The position numbers were made by a program, and so were the translations under genes. A DNA stretch of 64,000 bases from Membranipora membranacea (lineage: Eukaryota > Bryozoa > Gymnolaemata > Cheilostomatida > Membraniporidae). The stretch lies in the NCBI GenBank assembly GCA_914767715.1, contig OU612065.1:19592001-19656000 (forward strand), in the 5' to 3' direction. Below are positions 12,185 to 23,600 of the stretch, piece by piece. A model generated the notes under the pieces. The model did not search any database and had not been told where the DNA came from. It worked only from the letters and a program-made list of their open reading frames with translations. Each line of letters begins with the position of its first letter. Within the stretch, counting starts at the first letter, position 1.

Positions 12185-13155
12185 TGTGATCAATTGAGAT
12201 AAAGTTCGTGTCACCTGTTTTTACTATCCAGTATATGGTAATGAGTTCAAGTTTGGCTAATTGAATTGAAATGATTAGAGCTGTGAGGCACGCAGGCTCT
12301 CAAAATATTATCTTCAGCAAGTTATTTGTTGTACGTTGTTGACAGGCAGTTTCTAAGCATCAACTGTATACCACAATGATTTAGCTATGAGATATTCACT
12401 TCACTTCAATTAATCAATTCTTTTTTAGAATGTTGACCAACATTATAATTATTTTTATCAAATTTCTTACAGAAAATTATTTCTTAGGATGTCACGTAAA
12501 TCAATTTTCTTCTTATTGATGACTATAATTTTGATGATTTCAATATACATCTTTGAAATTATAATTCATGACATTTGATAATTGGGTAGAATTTCGTAGC
12601 ATACAATGTTTGGATATAAGTAATAATTACTTTGCAAGCAACAATACCTTACTCTGCAATCATAACTATATTTTATAAGTTTTCATGCCACCAATATGTG
12701 AAACTGAAAGGTTGTCAAGAGCAAAACTATTCATGGTCACATGATCATCTATGATGAGAAAAAGATTGTTTCTACACTTTCGGTCTTACAAAGCTGACTT
12801 ATCTACTCCTCTACTTATATAACTTTTTATGCAAGTGAGGGCAACTTATATGATGAGTTATTTGTTTATATCAATGTTGAAACCAGGAAAAATGTTGAAA
12901 AATCAAGTGTAAGAAAAAAGACATTCAGGGAGTTAATTTGCTTGCATTTTTTATTTTCTAAATAACAAAACAATTTTTCTTTGATTACATATTCTGGATA
13001 ATGCCAAAATCAGACAGCAGAATATAGGTATCCTTATAGAAATCAAAGTGAGGTACAAATGGTAAATTATATATAATCCGATATTTCGTATCAGGAACAT
13101 CTTAAAGGTTGAACTACTACGAAAACTTTGAATGAGTAATAGGATGTCAATTTTA
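12185..13155. other. Spacer between two minus-strand genes
   Basis: AT-rich, about 970 bases. It must hold the promoter and 5' UTR of the lectin/chitin-binding gene and the 3' UTR of the collagen-C4-like gene. No clear regulatory element was recognised. Confidence 0.45.
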
Positions 13156-16100
13156 TCACTTAGAGCAAACAACACATGCTAACCTTTGCATTGCTTGATA
13201 ATGCTTACAAGATCTTGATGCGCTACTCGGACACACGTTAAATTGTACATATGTTAGTTTAGTGGCATCTCCACTGCCATCTTCTGGTTCAATTGCTGGA
13301 TCTCTGTCAACACAGATGTAGTTTACTGATGACCTCCCAGTACCAGCAGCTCCCATCATCCAACCTTGGTATACTTCATTCCAGCCGCTTGGGCATTCCC
13401 TCAAACCAGGCATCATCACCTAAAAAATCAAGGCACTTAGCATCTTAGGAAAGAGAACAGACTACACTCTCTCTATAATCACTATAAAAGTGAATGCGTA
13501 CAGCTTCTCACATCACCATACATTGCTTTGTTATGTTGTTTGCAAAAAGAGTTGATCAATTTAATTACATAATATATAATATGGATTTAATATCATAAAT
13601 AATAATACACCATACGATTTTTACATAATTATGCACCCACTTTGTTTGTGTCCACCTGAAGCTGGCAGATGGCACACTTAACGATAGAGTTTCTCAAATT
13701 AGTGTCAAACATCATAGGTCCAATAAGCGGAGTATGGTTAATGTTTATAAGTGTGAAATTCCCAACAGGTGAGGCTGGTAGTCTTGGTAAGCAGAGTATG
13801 TTGTTTCCTCCAGCCACATCTGAGCTTAAAGCACCTGCTATGAATCCTGCAATAAGAATTGTTGCAGTGTAAGGGAAAAATTGGAGTGAAATGTGCACAT
13901 AAAATTTATCAAACCCGAGTCTATATTTATATATATATATAAACTGTTTTGTTATTTGAACTAGACAGTTGGTTAAAGTCACAAATTTCTGTCTCAGTTC
14001 AACAACTGAGAAATAAGGGTGCTGTGGAAGCTGTATTTGACGACAAGTTGCTCTCATTTCACAGACAGATTGGAGCACATCGGGGGCGCAGAACTCTGTC
14101 CATATGTCAGCCATGTTCAGACAACACAAATAGTTCAAAGACTGATCTGAAAATTTATGAGTGTAGGCTTTAAGATAGGTGGTAGTTGGTGAAAGTCTTC
14201 TGGTATCAGTAGTAATAGAACTACAAAATGAGCAGGACCTAATGAGTCGAACAGGATGGTCTACAGAGATAGCTATCACTGCAACGGAGAATAGTATCAG
14301 AGACAGTTCTTACCTGATAGAACGGGTCGGTGCGCACCTGGACAATGGCGGTTACCCCATTTCACAAATGTTTCCCCTGGGAAATAAACATCATAATAAA
14401 TACCTGCCATGCATTAATGAAACAGCATACTCCCTATACAACTTTATTAATAGACTTAAACATTTGTAAAAATTCTATTGTAAAGATTATAATAACATGA
14501 TCATTTTTTTTAGATTTAAGACCTCCTGGATTTGAGACCAAACGATCCTACCTTTAATTATTTGATATCCTCATTCAGATACCTCTTATGAAAACACACC
14601 GCTTTTGGCAACACGGCAAAAATATTTCAACAGGGGTCTGAAGCAAGAATTGGTTTGTATCATCTTCATTGATCAAGGAAATATAACAACATAGACAGGT
14701 TCTTTTTCAATGTACCGCCGACCAGTATAGTGATGCCACGACCAACCAGTCAGGTATGATGTTATGGTCAGATTGCCGTTACGGTCAGATTGCACACAGG
14801 TCTATCCTTTTGAATCCATGCCCAGTGATCCACATTATGTTTTATGTTTCATCCTATCAGTAAATAATATTTAAACCGATGACAAAAAAGCCTGCATCCC
14901 ATTTCTGCTACACAATAGCACAAGCGCAAGGGATTTCAATTTTTTAGTTATTTTTAGATTTGAGTAAGGTGGTCCAGAACAAATAGTGTCCGTGTCAGCT
15001 TTCCAATGGAATTACCTTACTCTGAGCAGTGATATTAGGAACTCTAGAAACAGGTGGCTACACCACTTGCTTTGTCACAGTGGAATGGGTGACTATCAAA
15101 GCTCTACGCCATAATATATGCTTACCTCCTGATACAGCTACCGCGGCTGAAGCAAACTGTAATGCTAAAACAGATCAAATGTGGTTGTAATTTCTAACAT
15201 GATTCAGTGCGGATGACATAATATTTGTGTTTGGGAAAATTACTACAGCATTTTTAGGTATATCAAATTTCCGCTTTTATGGGTTGCGCATCTTCCAAAA
15301 GAGCAATGATCTGATTCGAGAAGGGGGGCAAACATTTTATTTGAATTTCAGTAACCTTAAATTTTTTGCTATCTAGATAATTACCTGGCATTCATCCAGG
15401 CCGCGTAAACGCGTGACCCCCAATTCTATCTCTTTGAGAAATAAGCTTTTGTGGTTTTTGTGTGGTTGAGTCAGGCTGCTGGGTAGTCTGCGCAGTCTTG
15501 GCAATGCAGGATCAGTTTGGTAACATCTGCAGTTTCGAAGAAGACCTCTTGGTTATCTGTTCAAGAAGTAGTGGCAATATCATAGTCTGAGTGCTTAGAT
15601 GACTGCAACTGCTAGCTTGCTGCACCTCATTATCATACAGAAGTAAATGATGGATATGTAATGCTACAAACTCGCACTCAGACTACATTATCCTAGAGAA
15701 ACTGTTCAAACCACAGCAAATCAAAATAAATATTATCCGATGACTTTTTCATAAGAAAGCAAAACTTAAACGTCGGATCTGTGTCCAATTCACCAGTGAC
15801 CCTTTTTCACTAAATTTGATTTGTCAAAAAAATAAATATTGATAAAATTAAAAAAAACTTACGTTCATTTATAGGCTCTATACCCTGTGATACCGTGTGA
15901 GAAACCTTGATGTTGTTCGGTTAATTTGTTTCAAGTATCATTGATATGGGTCTACGGACTGGATTCCAAAGTGGCACAGGAGCATTTGAGGTCAATGCCC
16001 TTCCTGACACCACCGTGTTCTGCCGGGGAATCGAACATGGGACCTCTCGATTGAAAGACCCATGGCCTATCCATTGCACCATAGCCCGCTCCTTCAATAT

Positions 16101-16786
16101 TGAAATCATTCAATATTGATAAAATAGTGATGATATAATATAAAACTGTGAGAGAGTAATGATGACATCAGACATGAGATAAGAGTCGAAGGAAGGCGAA
16201 ATCCGGAACGTCCAATCCTGTTCCCTAAGTGAAAAGGATGCTCAGGACAGGATGAGATGGAGAAGTCTAGTCTAATTGAGCTAGGTCGCTGGCAGGTACC
16301 TGCTTCCCAAACGGGACAGAACGGAGATAGGTGAGAATATATTGAAAAACTGTAGATCTTATTTCTATCTGTTATTGAGCGTGAGATGACCATGTATGTC
16401 AGTCAGTGTATTCATATTTAGGGCATTTATTTCATTGTCCAATGAATGAATGATTTCAGATCCATCCAGCAATTTCATGTGGAATTGCATACTTAGAGGA
16501 TTCCGTACCATTTCTATTGCCAAGGATTTTGATTAATTGAAGAAGTGCTGCAAGGAGACAAGATCAAGTCTGACATAAAAAAATATGACTTTGAAAAAGT
16601 TACCTGATGAGATTTGTTAGATTCAATGGAGTTCAGCCTTAGGTTGATGTCATGATAGATGAATCCCAAGGTGGCAGCAACAAAGCATGTAAATATAATG
16701 TTGAGTATTATTGAGACAGTTAATTTCTTCTGCACTCTGCGAGCTTGTTGATGTTGTGTTCCACATGTATAGCATTTTGAATCCAT
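13156..16786 (-). CDS. Type II membrane protein with short-chain collagen C4-like domain
   Basis: Exons 16786-16604, 15156-15126, 14376-14314, 13846-13641 and 13419-13156 join to 747 bp, 248 residues. Exon 1 encodes a cytoplasmic head (MDSKCYTCGTQ), a signal anchor (SIILNIIFTCFVAATLGFIY) and a short stalk. Exon 2 is a 31-base micro-exon. Exons 3-5 give the duplicated C4-like fold: FVKWGNRHCPG, GGNNILCLP and KCAICQ in the first half; ECPSGWNEVYQGWMM, NYICVD and the final LACVVCSK in the second. In the family these halves normally follow Gly-X-Y repeats; here none are seen between the membrane anchor and the domain, only about 13 residues of linker. Such proteins occur in sponges, cnidarians and lophotrochozoans; function is unknown, with matrix or pattern-recognition roles suggested. 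A broken copy of exon 1 lies at 19194-19382. Confidence 0.8.
15921..16093 (-). mobile_element. tRNA-derived SINE (second family)
   Basis: The minus strand of 16093-16021 resembles a tRNA head with A-box-like GGTGCAATGGATAGG and B-box-like GGTCCCATGTTCGATTCC, then continues into an unrelated body toward 15921. It lies in intron 1 of the collagen-C4-like gene. The head differs from that of the SINE at 8.5 kb. It could be a decayed tRNA pseudogene instead. Confidence 0.6.
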
Positions 16787-17954
16787 GCCTGCTATGACTT
16801 TGCTTATTCAAACTTACAAAACCAAATGGCAAAAAGTACCATAGGATTAATTGCTCCAGGATATATCTCATCTATGTAGTTTAGTTTGTCACGAGTACAC
16901 GTTTACAGCTAAACCCAGACGTCATTCGGAAACATTGCCAGGTAGATAATCAATCACATCAATGAAGAAGACTTCCTTGATATTTCCTCCACATTGGCTT
17001 GGTTCAAATAAAACAGACTAGAAAGTGATTTTCAAGATTGAGCCAAGATTAGATTTAACAAGGAAACAAACCATAGCCTAAATATATAAATTCTTATTTA
17101 TAAGTTTGATCAAAGGTAATAAACCCCAAAGGATGAGTTGCCCCAGGATATAGTTCCTATATGAATCGAGAGAGAAGCATGTGTAAACAGAGAGTTTGGG
17201 ACAAATTCCTGTGAACGGCAATGAGAGAAGGAAATTAATTAGGAGTTGTACTCTTGGTCTGCATGAATGCACGACTCCAATCAAGAAGTTGGAGTGATTA
17301 GGCTTGAGCTGGTTTGACCATAAATAAACTCGAAGTTTGTGTGAAACGACACTGTGTGTTGGCTAACAACAGAATGTTCATGGATATTTTATCCAAAGGT
17401 AATAGAACAACTATACAATGATACATAAAATCAGTGTTAAAATCTAGGGAGGATACAAGGGGATGGGGCCCATCCCCCTATATATCATAACCAAGGTTAC
17501 CGTCAGCTGGTGAGTACAACAATATGAGTTTTTCAAAATATGGCTAAAATTGATGCATTTTTGTTTGTAATCTCCACAGGGCTCCGGCGGACGGAGCTCC
17601 TCACAAGACCCTGCTGGGACCTTAGCAGCCTCCTGGAACCCGGCATGGTTGCCATCCCTCTATCTCATATTTTCCACTTCTAACACTGCATGTAATCAAC
17701 AGAAACAGTATCTCCACAAAAGGCGTTTTTGAATCATCTCAAGGGGAGAACCACTCCCCGATATAATAGTATGGTTTCTTATTATTATTTATTATAAATT
17801 ATCACACAAAGTTTTTTCTGAATCTTCCTTGACTTGTGAAACGAAGAATCATTTGTTTGGAGCATATGTCGTAAAACAAATTCAATATATAGATATATTG
17901 AATTTATTGAATGGATCGATATGACATATCGGGGTTATAACATTGAACAGAAGT

Positions 17955-18775
17955 TGTTCTGGACCAACACAAATCCGATTGTCCTTCAGCCGCTGTATGA
18001 TGTCAGCTTCTTTAGCAAATCTGATTGTCCTCAATTCTTTCTCAGGCAGTAAGTACCATCAGTAAATCCCTTGTTCCTTTTTTATCGCTTCTCTAGCATT
18101 TACAATATCTTGTTTTTGTCCGTACAATTTCAGCTATATCTTGCCCCCTAGTTCTGAAAAGACTGTAGTAATTAATGTTGCACTCTTTTTTCAAACGAAT
18201 CTCCATCCCAATCCCTCTCAGATATCTCACTCTATCAGTGTGAAGGCTTTTATATTGCGGTCCAGACTCTTTGTTTGTCTCTACCAGAACTCTGCAAATA
18301 CATTTTCTGTCAAATTAAGGTATTAATGGCGAACTTCTGAATGACTTGACAACATTTAATTCAAGTAATATTTATCAGTTACACAAATGTGATCATGACT
18401 TAAGATGCCTCTTTGGGCTGATATAAAAACCTGTTGATCACAAAAAAAACTTGGGAGCAGTAGCAGAAGCACTTCAATAAAAAAACAAGAGGTTTGTAAA
18501 TTGAACACACCTCTCTAGTTGTAGCTCTGACATATCCATCCGATTTTCAGTTACTTCAAATGCCTTTTCAGCTATTTCAGTACCTCTGGCGACTGCCTGC
18601 ATGAGATGATATTACTCGTGTGCAAATGAGTCATTGAAAATGATATGAATGCAATGATGAATGTGTCCTAACAAAGAGTACAGAGCATAAATAGTTTGCA
18701 CATTCTTAGCAGTTGACTCCGTACATCACTTCACAGATTGTGCATTGGCTATAATCTATAGCATATAACTATAAC
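17955..18775 (-). pseudogene. Decayed copy of the PARP14-like gene 5' end
   Basis: On the minus strand this segment matches the first exon, first intron and start of exon 2 of the PARP14-like gene (26371 down to about 25800), including the acceptor context tgtatttgcag. The copy of exon 1 (near 18570-18515) has lost its initiator ATG. The exon 2 copy (from about 18290 down) carries frameshifts and stops, and breaks off near 17960, well before the 1.7-kb exon ends. It is a partial duplicate and cannot encode an intact protein. Confidence 0.75.
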
Positions 18776-18889
18776 TATAACTGGTTTACTGTAAGTGGAT
18801 CATCATTTTAATGTGAATCTGTTACAGGGGAGATAACATACTCTCGACCCTTCTAGACCCTGGGTTTAAAGTTGTAGTATTTTTGTGTC

Positions 18890-20150
18890 TGATTTGATCA
18901 CAGTGATAATGTAACAGGCGCTTTGTCCCTAAAAAAGTTTGTGTTTAGTACGGATAATCACTACAGCATCTCAAAGTATATTAAATTTCTAGCGGTTATA
19001 TTTCGGCCAGCTGGTAAGAGTTGCATACGATCGATATTGACACTTTGTAGCCCGCTCACCCTTCAAAAAGAGTAATGATTTAATTCTAGAGCAGACAAAA
19101 CAGTTTATTAGAATGTTCATAACCAAAAGTACATTGCAATCCAGATGGTTACATCAAGTCTGACATAAACAGATATTACGTTGAATAAGTTACCTGAAGA
19201 TATTTGTTAGACTCAATGGAGTTCAGCCTTTGGTTGATGTCATGATAGAAGAATCCTAAGGTGTCAGCAACAAAGCATTTTAGTATAATGCTGAATAGTT
19301 AATTAGTTTAGGATTAGACAGTTATTTGTTTCCGCACCTTGCGACATTGTTGTGTACCACATGAATAGCATTTCGAATCCATGTCTGCTATGACTTTGAT
19401 TATTCAAAATTAGGAAGGCAAATGACAATCTGTGAGCTTGGTTACCACTGATGAGTGGAAGAGATTTGAGGAGAAAATTACCAAAGACCACTCTACACAC
19501 TGAGGTTTATTTTGTAAATTCTTCTTCTCTCGGATTTGGTTCACCAGGAAAAAAGAAGACTCAGATTAGACAGCATTCATTTAATAGGCAACCGAAATAG
19601 ATTTGTCTAATCGCTCTTACACCAACAGAGAGATTAGGAGAATGATGTCAACAGGGAGTTTGGGAAAGACTCCTGTAAATGGGATGAAACTAGGTAATCA
19701 ATTAGGAGTTGTACTCTTTTTCTGTATGAATGCACAACTCCCATCAAGAAGTTGGGAGTGATTGAGTTTGACCACGTCAGGGAGTTTAGGACCACATATA
19801 GACACTAAGTTGTTGTGAAAAAACAGCTTGTGCATGCTTACAGAATTTACAAGTTTTGCGTTCAAAGGATTTTGGTTGACTATTATGCCACATGTAATTG
19901 ACAGAAACAGTGACTCTAAAAAAGCGCTATTGAACCATCTCAAGGGGGAGAATCACTCCCCTATATAAGCGTTTGGTTACTAATTGTTATTTTAATACAA
20001 TGATCAAAAAAAAGTATTTCTTAGTCTTCATTCATTTGTGACACGATGAAATCATTTGTTGGGAGAATAAGCCGTAAAACAAGTTCAATATATATATATA
20101 TATATATTTCATTTATTGAAAGGATCGATAGGAAATATTCGGGTTACAAA
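18890..20150. repeat. Diverged segmental duplication of 15.2-17.95 kb
   Basis: Blocks here match blocks to the left in the same order: about 18890-19130 with 15200-15360 (intron of the collagen-C4-like gene), 19150-19390 with 16560-16790 (its first exon), and about 19700-20150 with 17250-17960. The matches are diverged and interrupted. This shows that the collagen-C4-like locus was duplicated with its flank and one copy decayed. Confidence 0.7.
19194..19382 (-). pseudogene. Relic of collagen-C4-like gene exon 1
   Basis: The ATG at 19382 opens MDSKCYSCGTQ and the frame runs into the same HDINQRLNSIESNK stalk and an AG/GTAACT donor as the functional copy at 16786-16604. Several in-frame stops interrupt the membrane-anchor region (after KQITV). 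No matching downstream exons were found between 16.8 and 19.1 kb. Confidence 0.8.
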
Positions 20151-20653
20151 ATTGAACACCAGTCGTTTTCAGCCATAACCATTTAGGGGCAATGTTCGAC
20201 AGGAGCAGGCTCCATTAAATATTACACCTGGTATCTAGTTGGCAATGCCCAAGTAGTGAATAATGCAGTTTACTCTCACTGTTTCTAGGAAATATGAGAG
20301 ATAAAAATCATGATTTAGTACATGTTGATACAGAATAGTGGAAATTCTGACGAGCCTTGGTTACTACCTTGTACTTTTAAGTATTCCAATCGGGTAATAT
20401 TTTGATAGTAATTTTTTGTTGCCTTTTCTAACATGCTCCTGAATTTCAGCTTCTCTTCAGGGCTATCAGTAAGTGTGGATAAGGGAGTGACCAAAATGTT
20501 GCATTAAACACAATAATAAAATTATATCGGAAAGCAATCGAAAATAAAATTTTATGCAAAACTCCAATCAAATTCATAGCACTGTAATCGTACAAGTTTA
20601 GCTGTTGAATTGGGGAGGGTTGAATCAAGATTGAGTCACTGTTGATTCCAGTT

Positions 20654-23600
20654 TCAAGGTTGACTATCTTCCGTGAACTTGATGACATACTCAGGGTAGG
20701 CAGCAGCATCATGATAAACCACATAGATGTTAGGCTCTGTAGTGTTGTCCACAGTGGAATGATACTCCTCTCCCAGATTCTTGCGGGTCTTATAACTATT
20801 ACCTAGCCGGTATCTTCCAGTTGCGACTTTAGCCATGATCATATATTTATACCCTGTGTCTGTAGCAAACCTTATGGAATACTTCGATGTTGTTGCAAAG
20901 TAACATCCCTGTCCATAGGCCACGGCTTAAATTATAAAAAAAACTGATATTTATATATTTGTCAGTGGTGCCAATGGTATCAGTTCTAGATAAACCTGTG
21001 AAATATCTGAGATGGAGTATTGATAAATATGTGTCTGGGGATATTTTGGACAAGGTGACCCCTTTCTTTCCTGTTGAAAAGTTTACAAGTCGAGCAGGCC
21101 GATGAGCGCAGAGTAGCGGCTGGTGTGCCATATGCATTTGGAGGAATTCGTGCCCCAGACAGCTGAGCATTGTGATCAAGCTGGAGGCATCAACACACTG
21201 CCACAGCATCAGATCAGAAATCGAATCATGTGTTATTTTATATGACATGAAATATATAGCTCTATGAGGCAAATAGATATAGTTGGGTGCATTCATACTG
21301 CATAGTCTTATTATGATTATAATGAGTCTACGGGTGAGCATGATGCTAACAATAACTGACTCATAATATTTTGCATACCATTCTTTCCAGCGAAGCTTCT
21401 GTTGAATTCACTTTGACATATCTGCTTCACAGTGACCAGATCACTGCCATGCCAGAGCTGTCGTTCCGCCTGAATGCTCTCCCGAACTTCTAACTTTCTT
21501 TTAACTATCTTAACCTGACTCTGGTATTGGAGGTACAAATGTTTGTTTTGTATTCTTGTGATCTGGAAAAAAACCATATTTGAATTGACTGAATGCCCAA
21601 CCAGATTATGATGTCTCTGAGCAGAACTTATATGCATGTTCTATACAAATATAGATTTGTATAAACCTTTGTATAAACCCTGGCGAAGGGATATTGCAAA
21701 TGTTTGGTATCGTTACAAACATTTGCAACATCCCCCCCCCGCCACCACAGTGGGAACAAACTTGTTCTAGCAAAAATAGGGGCACATAATTGTAATGCCT
21801 CCATTTGTTTTAAAATTGTTTGTTTTCTCAGAGAGTTGATTCACACCTAATTGAAAGTGTTGTCTCTTTAGACATAGCCTATTATTCATAGGTGAGATTT
21901 GGTGATGCATGATTATGAATAAACAATGTCTGAGGATTAAAAACTCTATATTTCCTACCTCATGGATTGTCACACCACCACCAGATGTTCTCACAAAGGC
22001 CAGATAAACTTTCGCATACTCATCAGAATTTCTTCTCAGTTTCACCTCCGCGTAATCATCCTTCATCGTACTGAGATCCCATGTTGGTGGCAGCGCTGAA
22101 ATGCCTCCTGAATCTTAAATGAGATGGGGATAAAAGAGATCAGGATTACATTTTGTACAAATTGTGGATTGTCAATTTAAGGTCGACAATGTTGTCAACA
22201 GGTTCAACCAGTTTTAGGCTTGTGTTGCGATGAATGGCTGCAAATCTGTTATAGGCTTTGATGAGAACATACCGATGGATTTTAGGAGTATTTGATCAAC
22301 CCTCCCTCTGATCTCTTTATTGCCTTCCGGCGATCCCGTTATGAAGATGTTGTCATCAGTAAATCTGATCTTCACATCGTTTACAGAAGCCTCTCGTTCG
22401 AGCTCTACTCTCTAAAAATACAACGATACAACACTGTTCATTCACAACTGAAAGGCTGTTACAGTCTTGATTCATCTTGATTCATTCATATAACTGATTT
22501 TGCTGAAAATTAGCATTTCATTTACCTCCTCATTCCACCTCTCCTACTACGCCCCTGTCTTGCAAAAACATGGCATGGCAAAACCTATGTCTAGACAATA
22601 TGGAGCGAATATTACCTAATATTATGGCATCCAATATGTGTGTTTATTATAAACTGCATATTGAGAGAATATTTTGGATAAACTTTGGTGGCACAGTGGA
22701 AAAAACAGTGCATGGTGTTGCATTTCAATTTCGACTGAGATAAATAGTTCTGATCCGTTTGGTTTTACTAGCTCGAACAGTTGAGCGCTTATTTAATGAT
22801 GATCTATCCAGTGAATTAGGAGTTATACCTGAAGCGCAGATATGTTTCTGATCCACTTCTTCTGTGGAGAGTTATTCCAGTCATCAGATTGTATCAGCTT
22901 ATTCAACTCTTTTTTCAGGCTAGATATTGCATCATTAACATCCGACAGCTGAAAACCGACAAAGCTCACACCTCGTTTGATACTCGTAGTGGTTGGAGAA
23001 GCGGACAAACTGATTCCTGAGTATTGTGGTCTGTCACGGTGTGGTCGATTCTTTGTTCTTAGCTGTCCCAGTTTACTTTGAAATCTCTTCAAGAAAAAAC
23101 GTTGTTAACAGCAGACAACTTTGATGATGGCATTGACGAATTTAGATACTTTAGTTGGATCTTGCAAATTGTCTTTCTATAGCAGCCTGGACAGCACATT
23201 ATTTGTTAAAGGTAAGGTGCTCATACATTTGTTTAACGTTTTTGTAGCATAACAAAGATAACAGAATAAATGGTACGAACTTGGAGAGATCGCTCATCGC
23301 CAAAGTATACAACTATGTATATTTTCTCAATATACGTCCTTGGGTTAGCCATAAGAAAACTTTCAATGGTGTCTATCATAGCATCAGCAACTTGTCGAGT
23401 TGAATATTTCAGATTTCCAGTCCCAACTGCTGGAAACGCCACTCTTTGCACTCTATTTGCAGAAAATGCACGCAGAGCTTTCTCAACCTCGCTCTTCAAA
23501 TGCTGTAAAAAGTTTTATTCAGTTTAAAATAAAAAACATGTATCAATTTGATTTCCTCAAAGGCAAAGAAGAGAAAAAAAGATTTTAGCAAAATGGGCTT

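Noticed and set aside
16021-16093. Functional tRNA-Arg-like gene
   Set aside because: Stems are imperfect and the similarity continues into a non-tRNA body; better read as a SINE head.
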